A stretch of 64,000 bases of DNA from Alloacidobacterium dinghuense (GTDB lineage: Bacteria > Acidobacteriota > Terriglobia > Terriglobales > Acidobacteriaceae): positions 1,054,001 to 1,118,000 of the forward strand of contig NZ_CP060394.1 in assembly GCF_014274465.1 (NCBI RefSeq), written 5' to 3'. Of the stretch, positions 18,229 to 27,800 are shown piece by piece. Numbering within the stretch: position 1 is the first letter of the stretch; the number at the start of each line of letters is the position of its first letter. The translations under genes were made by a program, and so were the position numbers. Under the pieces are notes generated by a model that was given only the letters and a program-made list of their open reading frames with translations, was not told where the DNA came from and did not search any database.

Positions 18229-19104
18229 TCATCGGCCTTGCCTGGGGATAATGGCACTAGCAACGTAGTGTGTTCCATCAAAGCTTGCAGTTACGCTCAC
18301 ATTCGCACCTTCGTGGAGATCTTTGCTGGCAGGGAAGCGGGCTGGGTCAAAAGAAATCTTGTAACTCTTCTCATCCCTTGGATCGACTACGACCAGCAAG
18401 TTGGAATGCAAATCAAGAAAAGCAACATTTCCGCTAAAAACGAATGAAGATCCTGGAGTAGCCAGCACCGCGATCTGATTCGCAATCCCATGGCCTTGAT
18501 TGTCGGATTGGAACTTTACTGATATCAAAGTTCCTTTTGCGAGCCCTGTACCTGAGGAGGATGTTGCCGCTTGGCCCTCACGAGTCACCGCCACTTTTGC
18601 GGGGACACGCAGTTTTACTGGTTCGCGAGACAAAACATCATTCACAGTTAGTTCGCCACTTCCAGCATCGTAGTTCAGCACCTGCCCCTCGCACTCGCCT
18701 TCAGGAGATTGCGACAACATGTGAATGCTAAGAGCAAAGACACTTGTTCCATCCAGCACAGTTTCGATCGATGCATGATCGTCGGGGCGCAAATCACCCA
18801 ATTTGACCCTTACTCCATCGCGATAAACTTGCGTGCGTTCATCAAAGAGTATTTTCACCCGCTGCTTTCCGCCGGATACGTTCAGCGTCAACTGGTCTCG
18901 CACAGGATCGACATTGTGGATGGCGCCGCCCATGACCGTGCTCTTTCCTCGAGGACTGGGTGGCAAAGACGGCAAGCTATCGGCTGTGCCTTCAGGGCTT
19001 GCAATGAATTGCTTATCAATCGTTTGCTCTGGCTTTGCGCCTGCGAATGATAGTTGCGTGATTGCCATACTACTCAAGATAGCGACTGCAAGACATCGGC
19101 CCAT
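18229..19104 (-). CDS. Exported DUF5666-like beta-barrel repeat protein
   Basis: This 291-residue protein has a signal peptide (cleavage near LSFAGA) and a chain of short OB-like beta units, e.g. GGAIHNVDPVRDQLTLNV, GQVLNYDAGSGELTVND and SGNVAFLDLHSNLLVVVD, which is the repeating pattern of DUF5666 domains. Function is unknown; related proteins are exported and sometimes near oxidases or copper genes. The ATG at 19104 is chosen because AAGG lies 6 nt upstream; an ATG 15 nt earlier has no binding site. It lies immediately upstream of the broken multicopper oxidase in the same direction, so the two may once have formed a unit. Confidence 0.6.
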   Translation of the reverse strand: MGRCLAVAILSSMAITQLSFAGAKPEQTIDKQFIASPEGTADSLPSLPPSPRGKSTVMGGAIHNVDPVRDQLTLNVSGGKQRVKILFDERTQVYRDGVRVKLGDLRPDDHASIETVLDGTSVFALSIHMLSQSPEGECEGQVLNYDAGSGELTVNDVLSREPVKLRVPAKVAVTREGQAATSSSGTGLAKGTLISVKFQSDNQGHGIANQIAVLATPGSSFVFSGNVAFLDLHSNLLVVVDPRDEKSYKISFDPARFPASKDLHEGANVSVTASFDGTHYVASAIIPRQGR

Positions 19105-19327
19105 TCGGCACCTTGGCATTCAAATAAATTCAGCAGTTATTTGATGGTGATTGTTAAGAGCTGGTGGCCTGAAACGCATATAAAGAGAGAATTCGCATGC
19201 TGTTGAATGAAGCAAAAGGGACGGTATGCGGCAGCCACCCCGCAAGGCAACATATGTCCGTGCTACGCATCAAAATGATTGCTTGCATCGCCTGATATGT
19301 GAATATGCAAGGGGCCAAAACCGAGAG

Positions 19328-20452
19328 ATGCTTCCTACACGACTAAGATTGCTTGCTTTTACCGTGATCATCGCCGGCTCAGGGCTTCGCCCGGTCTGGG
19401 CAGGGGACATCAAGATTACTTTCCCAAAGCATAGTGAACTAACCCCAGTGCAGCGTCTAAATCGAGAAGGTGTAGAAGCCATTCGGAAGCACCAGTATGA
19501 CAAGGCCGAAGGGATCTTCTACAAGGCATATCTTTATGATCCGGCCGATCCGTTCACACTGAACAATCTTGGTTACATATCTGAATTGCAAGGACAACTG
19601 GATCGCGCTCAGAAGTTCTACGCGTTAGCAACTGAGCAGGGCAGTAATGCGTATATAGATCGCAGCAATGCGAAACAGCTGGAAGGAAAGCCGATGATGT
19701 ATGCCTTGGGTTCCCTTAAAGAGGGACCAATGCGCGTCAATCGCATCAATGTGGAAGCGATCAAGATGCTTTCGGAGAGTCGCAATACGGAGGCAGATCT
19801 TCTTCTGCAGCAAGCCCTCACGTTAGATCCACAAAATACCTTCACCCTGAACAATTTGGGAGTTGCCAAGGAAGCACTGGGTGACTACGAAGCCGCGTTG
19901 AAATACTACGTTGCCGCTTCTGATTCGCGCTCTACTGAACCCGTCGTAGTTACGCTAAATCACGGCTGGAAAGGGAAGCCTGTCAGTGAGATGGCGGCCG
20001 AGAGTGCGCGGAGACTTCAGAAGCGAATGCAGAGCGAGTCGGCAGAAGCGCGCGCAACTGTGCTTACTGTGCGTGGAGTGTCAGCGGTAAATCGGAATGA
20101 TTGGAGCACTGCGAGGCGGGACTTTATTCAAGCCTACTCACTCGACCCCTACAGCGCATTTTCTTTGAATAACCTCGGGTACGTTGCCGAGAGAGATGGC
20201 GATCTCGAAACAGCGGAATTTTTCTACGAAAGAGCGCAGAAGGCTGGCAATGCAGATGCTCGCGTTGGGTTGGCGACACAGAGTGCGGCTGAAGGAAAAC
20301 ATATTGTGGCCGTCTCTACCGATAGTGACCAGAAGGTAGATCAACAGATTGATCAATACACGCAGACTCGTCGGCAGCAGACTGGGCCGATTGAACTTAG
20401 GCACCGTGGGAGCAACGCTTCAGCACCTTCCAGTAGTACTCCTCCTCAATAA
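19328..20452 (+). CDS. Exported TPR protein
   Basis: The 374-residue product has a signal peptide ending near PVWAG and three similar blocks, each with two tetratricopeptide-like helices pairs. The blocks share NREGVEAIRKHQYDKAEG / DPFTLNNLGY, RNTEADLLLQQALTLDP / TFTLNNLG and DWSTARRDFIQAY / SAFSLNNLGY. Such proteins act as periplasmic scaffolds. The ATG at 19328 replaces an earlier in-frame ATG at 19226 because only the later start places the signal peptide at the N-terminus. The C-terminus is Ser/Thr/Gln-rich. It is followed closely by the nucleotidyltransferase gene with AAGGA in the gap, suggesting one operon. Confidence 0.7.
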   Translation: MLPTRLRLLAFTVIIAGSGLRPVWAGDIKITFPKHSELTPVQRLNREGVEAIRKHQYDKAEGIFYKAYLYDPADPFTLNNLGYISELQGQLDRAQKFYALATEQGSNAYIDRSNAKQLEGKPMMYALGSLKEGPMRVNRINVEAIKMLSESRNTEADLLLQQALTLDPQNTFTLNNLGVAKEALGDYEAALKYYVAASDSRSTEPVVVTLNHGWKGKPVSEMAAESARRLQKRMQSESAEARATVLTVRGVSAVNRNDWSTARRDFIQAYSLDPYSAFSLNNLGYVAERDGDLETAEFFYERAQKAGNADARVGLATQSAAEGKHIVAVSTDSDQKVDQQIDQYTQTRRQQTGPIELRHRGSNASAPSSSTPPQ

Positions 20453-20474
20453 ATATCAAGGATATGTTGCATAT

Positions 20475-21569
20475 ATGCCCAATCAATCAGCTCCGCGGCT
20501 ATCGAATGAGTCGATGATCCTTCTCTCCAAATTGCTGTTATCGCGGCGTGATAAAGATGACTCACTTTCACATGCAATCACAAACATCAGTCGAAATGAA
20601 TTCGGTGACTTGCTGTATCTGGCCAATACGAATCACGTAATCGTACGTGGTCTGGAAGTGTTGTTTCGACTCACGTGCCATGCGCGAGATGATGTGCGTT
20701 CCGAATGGGCAGCCACCGCACTCTCAGCGGAGCACGCACGTATCAAGAATGCAACATCATTCCTGCATGAAATTTGTGGAGCATTTGAACGAGAGAGCCT
20801 CGACGTTACAGTGATCAAATCACTGGATCACTGGCCCGACCTTGGTAGCGATCTCGATCTGTATACAAGTGCTGACTCTGAAACAGTCTCCCGGTTGATG
20901 AAAAAGCGCTTCCGTGCACAGATTGCCCCACGGAGTTGGGGGGATCGCCTTGCTTGCAAATGGAATTTCCTCATACCTGGCCTGCCAGAAGCAGTCGAGA
21001 TTCACATGGGCCGACTGGGACAAACAGGTGAACAAGTCAGAATAGCTTCCCAGGTGCCAAGACGCGCTCGAGTGATTCAAATCGAAGATCTCACGTTTCA
21101 TGTATCCGCGATCTCGGATCGCATCATGATCTCGACTCTGCAACGCATGTACCGTCATTTCTATTTCCGTTTGTGCGACATTGTTGACTCTGCTGGACTA
21201 GTAGAGAGCGGTGCAATCGATTATGACGATTTGTGCGCCTCGGCGGGAGCTGCCGGAATTTGGGAAGGTGTAGCCACCTATCTGGCGATTGTGTCGGATT
21301 ATGTGAGGCAGTATCGTGGAACCGGCCTTGATCTTCCCGAATCAGTAAGCACCGCTGCGCGTTTTGGCGGCGCTGAAGTTTACTTCGCGCGTGACTTTTT
21401 GCGCGTCCCGATTATGCCGCAGTCCGCCAGTCTTTATGGATCACAATTAGCTGGGCTGCTACGCAAGCGGGAATTGAACAACAGTGCGCGACTCGGTTTG
21501 TTGCCCTGGCTGGCCACCGCAGCCGTTGTTGGGCAAAAGCTCACCGGGAGCGACAAAGGTATCTGGTAA
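20475..21569 (+). CDS. PF14907-type nucleotidyltransferase
   Basis: This 364-residue cytoplasmic protein resembles the 'uncharacterised nucleotidyltransferase' family (PF14907). It has a conserved helical N-terminal part, then VIKSLDHWPDLGSDLDLY near residue 114, where GSDLD is the catalytic GS-x-D-x-D pattern of the polymerase-beta fold, and a later VEIHMGRLG supplying the third acidic region. It should transfer a nucleotide to an unknown acceptor. The family is often found in exopolysaccharide and peptide-export loci. The ATG at 20475 lies 12 nt after AAGGA and 22 nt after the TPR gene's stop, so the longer frame starting inside the TPR gene was rejected. Confidence 0.7.
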   Translation: MPNQSAPRLSNESMILLSKLLLSRRDKDDSLSHAITNISRNEFGDLLYLANTNHVIVRGLEVLFRLTCHARDDVRSEWAATALSAEHARIKNATSFLHEICGAFERESLDVTVIKSLDHWPDLGSDLDLYTSADSETVSRLMKKRFRAQIAPRSWGDRLACKWNFLIPGLPEAVEIHMGRLGQTGEQVRIASQVPRRARVIQIEDLTFHVSAISDRIMISTLQRMYRHFYFRLCDIVDSAGLVESGAIDYDDLCASAGAAGIWEGVATYLAIVSDYVRQYRGTGLDLPESVSTAARFGGAEVYFARDFLRVPIMPQSASLYGSQLAGLLRKRELNNSARLGLLPWLATAAVVGQKLTGSDKGIW

Positions 21570-21677
21570 CCGATACTTCTAATGCCGACTATGCCAGTGG
21601 GCTTGAGGCTTAACCGGTACATAGCTTGAACGTAACAATTAGGAGGTGCCGGGATTTCTGCCACCGGCAAACTACTT

Positions 21678-22679
21678 ATGGGCAATTTGGTATTCACAGA
21701 TCTGGAACTGAACCCCGGCAATCGCGGGACCACAGAAGTTTCCCTGAACATGTTGGAACTGGAAAATGATACTTCAGTCTGGAAATCTTTATTTTCAAAC
21801 CTTGGTGACGCATTCTTCTCGAAAAGACAACCTCCGCTCAAACTAACGTCAAGGCCAGTAGCGGTTGCAGACCCGATGGCGGTGAAGCGTAACCCAACAT
21901 CGAGCGCTATTTCTTTCGTCATGCATGCTGGCATGATTGGCCTGATCGTGTGGCTGACATTGCAAGCTCACTCTCACATTGTTCTGCCGCAAAAAGTATC
22001 GATTACTCCGATAGACATCAAGCCGTTTATTCCAGTGACAATGCCGGCAGCAAAAGCTATGGGCGGAGGCGGTGGAGGCGGAGCTCATCAGATTGTAGAG
22101 CCCAGCAAGGGACGTATCCCACCCGTTGCAAAGACACAGACGGCGCCTCCACAGATACTAAGAATCGATCATCCTAAGCTGGCAGTTGAGCCGACGGTCG
22201 TAATGCCGCAGGCAGTGAAATTGCCAGATAACAACATGCCAAACGTTGGCTTACCGCAGTCACCACAGGTCGCCATGGCCTCCCAGGGAGGTGGTAGCGG
22301 TTCTGGATTCGGCCAGGGCAGCGGCGGTGGGCTTGGCTCGGGCCATGGCAATGGAATTGGTCCGGGCAGTGGTGGCGGTTATGGTGGCGGAGTCATGAGC
22401 GTGGGCGGCGGTGTCGCTGCTCCTCAGGTGATCCACTCGGTCGACCCGGAATTTTCAGATGAGGCGCGTCGTGAAAAGTTCACCGGTGCGGTTGCGATAC
22501 AACTCATCGTCGATACGAATGGAAATCCTCAGGGCATCCAAGTAGTTCGTCATCTTGGAATGGGACTGGACGAGAAGGCCATAGCAGCGATAAAACAGTA
22601 TAAATTCAAACCCGCGATGTACCAAGGGCATCCAGTAGCAGTGAGAGTCGTTATCGACGTAAATTTCCATCTGTACTAA
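21678..22679 (+). CDS. tonB: TonB-like energy transducer
   Basis: This 333-residue protein has a cytoplasmic N-terminus of about 75 residues, one membrane helix (SFVMHAGMIGLIVWLTL, near 82), a Pro/Gly-rich periplasmic linker (including glycine runs near 130 and 210-245), and a C-terminal TonB_C domain from about 250 (PQVIHSVDPEFSDEARR, then GAVAIQLIVDTNG, AIAAIKQYKFKPA). It would pass proton-motive force from ExbBD to outer membrane receptors such as the large receptor in this window. No exbB or exbD is adjacent. The start is unclear: a perfect AGGAGG at 21641 is 31 nt from this ATG but 7 nt from an in-frame ATT at 21654, so the real protein may be 8 residues longer. Confidence 0.8.
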   Translation: MGNLVFTDLELNPGNRGTTEVSLNMLELENDTSVWKSLFSNLGDAFFSKRQPPLKLTSRPVAVADPMAVKRNPTSSAISFVMHAGMIGLIVWLTLQAHSHIVLPQKVSITPIDIKPFIPVTMPAAKAMGGGGGGGAHQIVEPSKGRIPPVAKTQTAPPQILRIDHPKLAVEPTVVMPQAVKLPDNNMPNVGLPQSPQVAMASQGGGSGSGFGQGSGGGLGSGHGNGIGPGSGGGYGGGVMSVGGGVAAPQVIHSVDPEFSDEARREKFTGAVAIQLIVDTNGNPQGIQVVRHLGMGLDEKAIAAIKQYKFKPAMYQGHPVAVRVVIDVNFHLY

Positions 22680-22702
22680 TAGTATGGATCAGCTAAGAAC
22701 GC

Positions 22703-22730
22703 GAGGAGCCATTCGGCTCCTCCTTCTTTT
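22703..22730 (+). terminator. Intrinsic terminator after tonB
   Basis: An 8-bp stem GAGGAGCC / GGCTCCTC with a 4-nt ATTC loop is followed by CTTCTTTT. It lies 23 nt after the tonB stop codon, in the intergenic region facing the convergent VWFA gene. Confidence 0.8.
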
Positions 22731-22944
22731 AGCGAGGATAATCCGGCAATCAAATGTCTGGGGTAAGCGTTAGAACTCAATCGATCCCTCGTTCGTTACC
22801 TACTTACAGCCCTGACCCTTCGATAGCTCCGACTTCTTGGATGAATGCAGTGAACCCGTCGAGGTCACAGATTGTGGATCGAATTGCACACAACAGTCTC
22901 ACTTCACGAAAGGTTTATTAAATGTGCAAAGGGTAGGGGGAGCG

Positions 22945-24105
22945 CTATTGGGTCTTTTGTGCGGTCTGCATGGGAGTGCTTTGGATCTGCTTCGGATAGT
23001 AACCGTTGCGTGTCCTGACGATTAGTTTGCCGCGTCTCGGTGACTTCACCTCAACATGCACAACCCGATATCCCCCAAGGTTAGCTGGCTTGGTCGAATG
23101 GTAGCCGATGGTGTATTGGTTGCGGATATCGCTGGCGACTTCCATCGCGATGGCATCTACATCTTGTAAAGAGCGCGGGAAGTAGGCTATGCCTCCGGTC
23201 TCTTGCGACAACATTTCCAATGCATCCTTCGCGTGAAGTGATTTTTCCCTGTTGTCGTCATCAAAAAGCAATCCGATGGAGTATACGACTGGCCCTCCCA
23301 GGTTCTGCACACGGCGGATTGTTTGTCTCAGGTCGAGTCTCGAGGCGTTGTCCTCTCCGTCCGTAATAATCAGCAACGCTTGCTTCGGCTGTTTCGCGTG
23401 ATTGGCCAATTCAATTGCCGAGGCTGCCACTGCATCATACAGAGCTGTACTACCTCTTGAGTCGACATGCGAAAGCCCGCGTTCCAGGTCGCCGAGATTC
23501 GAGGTCAAGTCCTGGTCGATGTAGGCTTCATCCGAGAAGTTTACGATAAATGCCGCATCTGCTGAGTTCGAGGCCTTTATCAGGTCCAAAGCAGCCGTAT
23601 TGACCGCTGACCTTTTAGCACGCATGGAACCTGAGTTGTCGACCAGGATGCCCACCGATACTGGAAGGTCTTGATGCTGAAACGACGCGATTGTCTGAGG
23701 AACATTGTCTTCCCAAACACGGAAGTCATCCCGATTCAGATCCCTGACCAATTGTCCCTTTTCGTCGACTACCGTGCAGTTCAGTAGTACCTCATCAACG
23801 TCCGCGTGCAGGGTGTAGATATTGTCATGTGTCTTCTGAACCTCAGACCGACCTGCGTTTTGTGTCTTGGCACTTAAGGGCGCATTGTCCTCTGGATCAG
23901 GCGAAAGAACCGGATCGCGGTCGACACTCAAGTCAGGCTGGGACTCCGACTGGCGAGGGTCTGATGCATTCGTAACTGCTGCGGGTGGCCCCTGCGGAGA
24001 CGTTTCAGATTGCGCTCGTAGAAATAATGACATTGCAGCACAACAAAGCAGAATGAACGCGGATGATAGGCGGCGCATGAGGGTGTTGGAGAACCTTCTT
24101 AGCAT
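22945..24105 (-). CDS. VWFA-related secreted protein
   Basis: The 386-residue product has a signal sequence (hydrophobic run about residues 14-30, cleaved near LRAQ) and a Pro/Ser/Asp-rich linker. A short beta region (DEVLLNCTVVDEKGQLVRDLNRDDFRVWEDN) is followed by a von Willebrand A domain starting at about residue 148 with the metal-site motif DNSGSMRAKR (DxSxS). This is the architecture of the acidobacterial VWFA-related family (TIGR03436 type). Its role is not known; VWA domains bind protein partners through a metal ion. An alternative ATG 27 nt downstream would give a tidier signal peptide. It converges with tonB. Confidence 0.75.
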   Translation of the reverse strand: MLRRFSNTLMRRLSSAFILLCCAAMSLFLRAQSETSPQGPPAAVTNASDPRQSESQPDLSVDRDPVLSPDPEDNAPLSAKTQNAGRSEVQKTHDNIYTLHADVDEVLLNCTVVDEKGQLVRDLNRDDFRVWEDNVPQTIASFQHQDLPVSVGILVDNSGSMRAKRSAVNTAALDLIKASNSADAAFIVNFSDEAYIDQDLTSNLGDLERGLSHVDSRGSTALYDAVAASAIELANHAKQPKQALLIITDGEDNASRLDLRQTIRRVQNLGGPVVYSIGLLFDDDNREKSLHAKDALEMLSQETGGIAYFPRSLQDVDAIAMEVASDIRNQYTIGYHSTKPANLGGYRVVHVEVKSPRRGKLIVRTRNGYYPKQIQSTPMQTAQKTQ

Positions 24106-24721
24106 AAACAGGTTGGGTGGAACCAGCGACCTACCGCAGTCTCGGACGGCATACCCTCGAAAGCGAGCCTGAGCATTCGCTGGAACAGTGGATTGGATGT
24201 AAAACGAATGAATCCAGATGGCTGGCCCCGTTGAAAGAGAGGATGACTCTGCATTGAGGGTCTTGAGACTTCATCTTTTTCGCGAGTTCGACAACTCACT
24301 CCGGGGCATGACTACGTCGCTGATCGAGAGATCCGGGAGAGAGCGTTTTTCCCCTTCTGAGTGCGTTCACAGTTCTAAACCGATGACAAGGGCCAGGCTA
24401 GCTATCTGATTTTGCATGAGAACGGTCACGAGACAAAGGGCATGAGGAAATTGCCAATACAGCCCCTGCTCTGAATTCGTATGGACGAAAGATTAGCGAG
24501 CGAACTGATGTCTGAAATCGGCCTGCGTGGGGAGGTTCTCTGAGCATATTTTGTGATTTATCATGAGATGCTTATCTGGCACAAAAGACGACTGAGGGCA
24601 AACCAAGTGACTGAGTAGTCAGCATTTCGGACAAGTGGCATCCCGTAGCTCCCAGGGAAAGAGGGTTATAGGTAATTTCCCGAGCGGTAGGTTTCCCCTA
24701 CAATTCGTTAAGTTAAAAGGC
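24106..24721. other. Region without recognisable genes
   Basis: About 615 bp between the VWFA gene and the promoter of the sugar locus. Short open frames on both strands (for example 24218-24409) show no recognisable motif, no good binding site and no family resemblance. I see no RNA gene, repeat or transposon end here. It marks the boundary between the envelope locus and the LacI-controlled sugar locus. Confidence 0.5.
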
Positions 24722-24775
24722 TTGACATCCCTAATCTTAGAACCTAAATTTGCCTTACGGTAACGTACACGTAAC
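24722..24775 (+). promoter_or_regulatory. Promoter and operator-like repeat of the sugar operon
   Basis: A consensus -35 box TTGACA (24722-24727), a 17-bp spacer and TAAATT (24745-24750) form a sigma-70-type promoter ending about 50 nt before the DUF5107 gene. Just downstream, over the expected start point, is GGTAACGTACACGTAAC (24759-24775), with a TTACG/CGTAA inverted pair and the core CGTACAC that recurs at two other promoters of the locus. A repressor bound there would block initiation. The local LacI regulator is the obvious candidate. Confidence 0.6.
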
Positions 24776-24800
24776 AGTTAGAGAGAGTGCGTGAGAAGAG

Positions 24801-27800
24801 ATGGACCGGATGATTCTGCGACGTAAAAAGGGTGAACTCGAAGGTATGGGAAGCGTATTGAAGGAGGAAAAGAAAGGTATTGCCCAGCTGGAGCTGCCTC
24901 TGGCTCCGACATCAGAATCCGGGCCGGTGAAGGTCTGGGAAGAGTGCGTCACAATGCGGACCTATGCACCTGCCCGTCCGGATCGCAATCCTCTCTTCCT
25001 TGAAAAGCGCGTCTATCAGGGCAGCAGCGGTCGTGTCTATCCGCTGCCCGTGATCGACTACATCGAAACCGAAGCTCGTGAACAAGTCTGGAAGGCAGTG
25101 CATCTTGAGAACGAGTTCCTCCGCATCATGGTCATGCCGGAGATCGGCGGTCGCGTTCACGTCGGTCTTGACAAGCGAAATGGCTATGACTTCTTCTACC
25201 GGCAGAACGTGATCAAGCCCGCGCTGGTCGGCCTTGCCGGCCCCTGGATCTCGGGTGGCGTCGAGTTTAACTGGCCTCAGCACCACCGTCCGGCAACGTT
25301 TATGCCGGTCGAGGTTGCCATCGAGCGCGAACCTGACGGCACCGTCATCGTATGGTGCAGCGACCACGATCCGATGGCCCGGATGAAAGGAATGCACGGC
25401 CTCTGCCTGCGTCCGGGCAAAGCGTATCTTGAAGTGCGCGTGCGTCTCTACAACCGCACGCAGGACACTCAGACCTTCTTGTGGTGGGCGAATGTAGCGA
25501 CGCGCGTCCACGAACAATATCAATCTTTCTTTCCACACGATGTGCGGTTTGCAGCCGACCACGCCAAGCGCGCAGTCACGGAATACCCGCTCAGCCACGG
25601 CGTCTATTACGGCATTGATTACGGAGAGCGTGCTCGGAATGGCGTCCCCGAGTCTGAAAAGCCCCGACACTTTGTTCCTGATGGTTCGTACCCACCCAAC
25701 GATCTGGGCTGGTATGCGAACATTCCGGTGCCGACCAGCTATATGATCGTCGATTCGAGCGGCGATTTTTTTGGTGGCTACGATCACAAAAAAGACGCGG
25801 GCACCGTTGCTATTTCAAACCACTTTATTGCTCCCGGCAAAAAACAGTGGACCTGGGGCAATCACGATTTTGGCTATGCCTGGGACCGCAACCTGACAGA
25901 TGAAGATGGGCCTTATGTCGAGTTGATGTCTGGCGTCTACACCGACAATCAGCCAGATTTTTCATTTCTCGCGCCGGGTGAAACGAAGACCTTCAGTCAG
26001 TTCTGGTATCCGATAAGCGAGATTGGCGTGCCGGATCTCGCCAACCTCGATGCGGCGCTGCGTGTCGAGCCGACTGAATCCGGTGTTCGACTACACCTGC
26101 AGGCGACCGGGGCTTTTCCCGGCAGTGTGGTGACGGTCAGCCTGGGTGGCAGAGAGATTGGCTGTTGGCATGGCGATCTGGAGGCTGAAAAGCCGCTGCA
26201 CGAGGACTTCTCCACCGATGGAGCTACCGATGATCTCATAGTAGTCGTAGGGCAAAGCAACCAGATGCTGCTGCGATATGCTCCCGCTGAGATTACGCCA
26301 GCGAAGCCTCCCGTTGTTGCGACAGAACCACCTCTGCCCGCGGATGTCGCCAGCAGTGATGAGCTCTATCTGAATGGCCTGCACCTGGAGCAGTATCGTC
26401 ACCCCACGCGCTCTCCCGAAGGCTACTGGCTTGAAGTTTTGCGTCGCGATCCGGGCGACAGCCGTTGTAACCATGCACTCGGACGCTGGCATTTGCGACG
26501 TGGCGAGTTCATCGAAGCGGAAAAATATCTGCGCGCCAGCATCGCGCGACTTACGGTGAGAAATCCAAATCCATACGATGGCGAACCGTTTTACAACCTT
26601 GGATTAGCGCTGCTCTACCAGCGACGCGTGGATGAAGCCTATGCTGCGTTCTTCAAGAGCACATGGAATGCTGCCTGGCGAGGACCCGGTTACCATCGGC
26701 TCGCAGAGATCGACTGCCGCCGTAGCATGTGGGCCGCAGCGCTTGACCATATCAACCGCTCGCTCCTCGCCGATGCCGATAACCTGAATGCACGGAATCT
26801 CAAGACGGTCGTCCTGCGAAAACTGGAGCGCACGGACGAGGCTGAGGCACTTCTCGATGAAACACGCGCTCTCGATCAACTGGACATCTTTGGCTATTGG
26901 TTTGCGACAGACACGCTGCCTGCAGACGGGCAACAGCGGATCGATCTTGCCCTTGATCTGGTGCGGATGGGACTGCTCGAAGAAGCCTTGCAGGTACTCG
27001 CTCCTCTACAGGCTGAGGCTCATGATGGCACCGCAGCACTGCTCCGCTACGCGCGTGCCTTCGTTCTGGGCGAGCTTGGCTTCGAACATGAGAGCAGCGC
27101 GGCCTATCACGAGGCGTCTCTCGCGAATCCCGACTATGTTTTCCCGAGCCGGCTTGAAGAGCTGGTTCTGCTCGAAAGTGCCATCCGGGCGAACCCAGCT
27201 GACGCGCGCGCGCCGTACTATCTTGGAAATCTTCTGTATGACCGTCGCCGCCACGAGGAGGCGATCTCGATGTGGGAGCGGGCTGCGCAACTCGATCCCA
27301 ATTTGCCGACTGCATGGCGAAATCTCGGGTTTGGCTACTACAACGTGCTGCGTGACACGGGGCGAGCTCTAAAGGCGTTTGAAAAAGCACGCTCCCTGGC
27401 ACCGCGGGATGCTCGCATCCTCTACGAGCAGGACCAGTTGCTGAAGCGGACTGGCGAGGATCCTGCTCGACGACTGGCGACGCTTGAATTGCACAAAGAG
27501 CTGGTCGAGAAACGCGACGATCTTTCAGTAGAACTGATTTCGCTTTACATCAGCGCAGGATTCCCGGAGGAAGCGTTGCGCCTGCTGCTGGCTCGCCATT
27601 TTCAGCCGTGGGAGGGCGGCGAAGGTATGGTGCTGTCGCAGTATGTGCGTGCCAATGTACTGCTTGCGCAACGCGCGCTCACACAAAATGACGCGCGCGC
27701 TGCCATCGACTATCTGCATGCGGCTTCCAATCCTCCTCACAGCCTCAGTGAAGCCAGGCATCTGCTCATGAACTTGAGCATGATCGACTACTGGCTGGGC

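Noticed and set aside
1-22700. Exosortase/PEP-CTERM system
   Set aside because: No exosortase-like membrane protein and no PEP-CTERM sorting tails on the exported proteins.
24106-24800. Mobile element or tRNA at the left border of the sugar locus
   Set aside because: No terminal inverted repeats, transposase fragments or tRNA-like cloverleaf were seen.
24912-25787. 291-codon minus-strand frame
   Set aside because: Antisense to the DUF5107 domain, which has family motifs; the antisense product has none.
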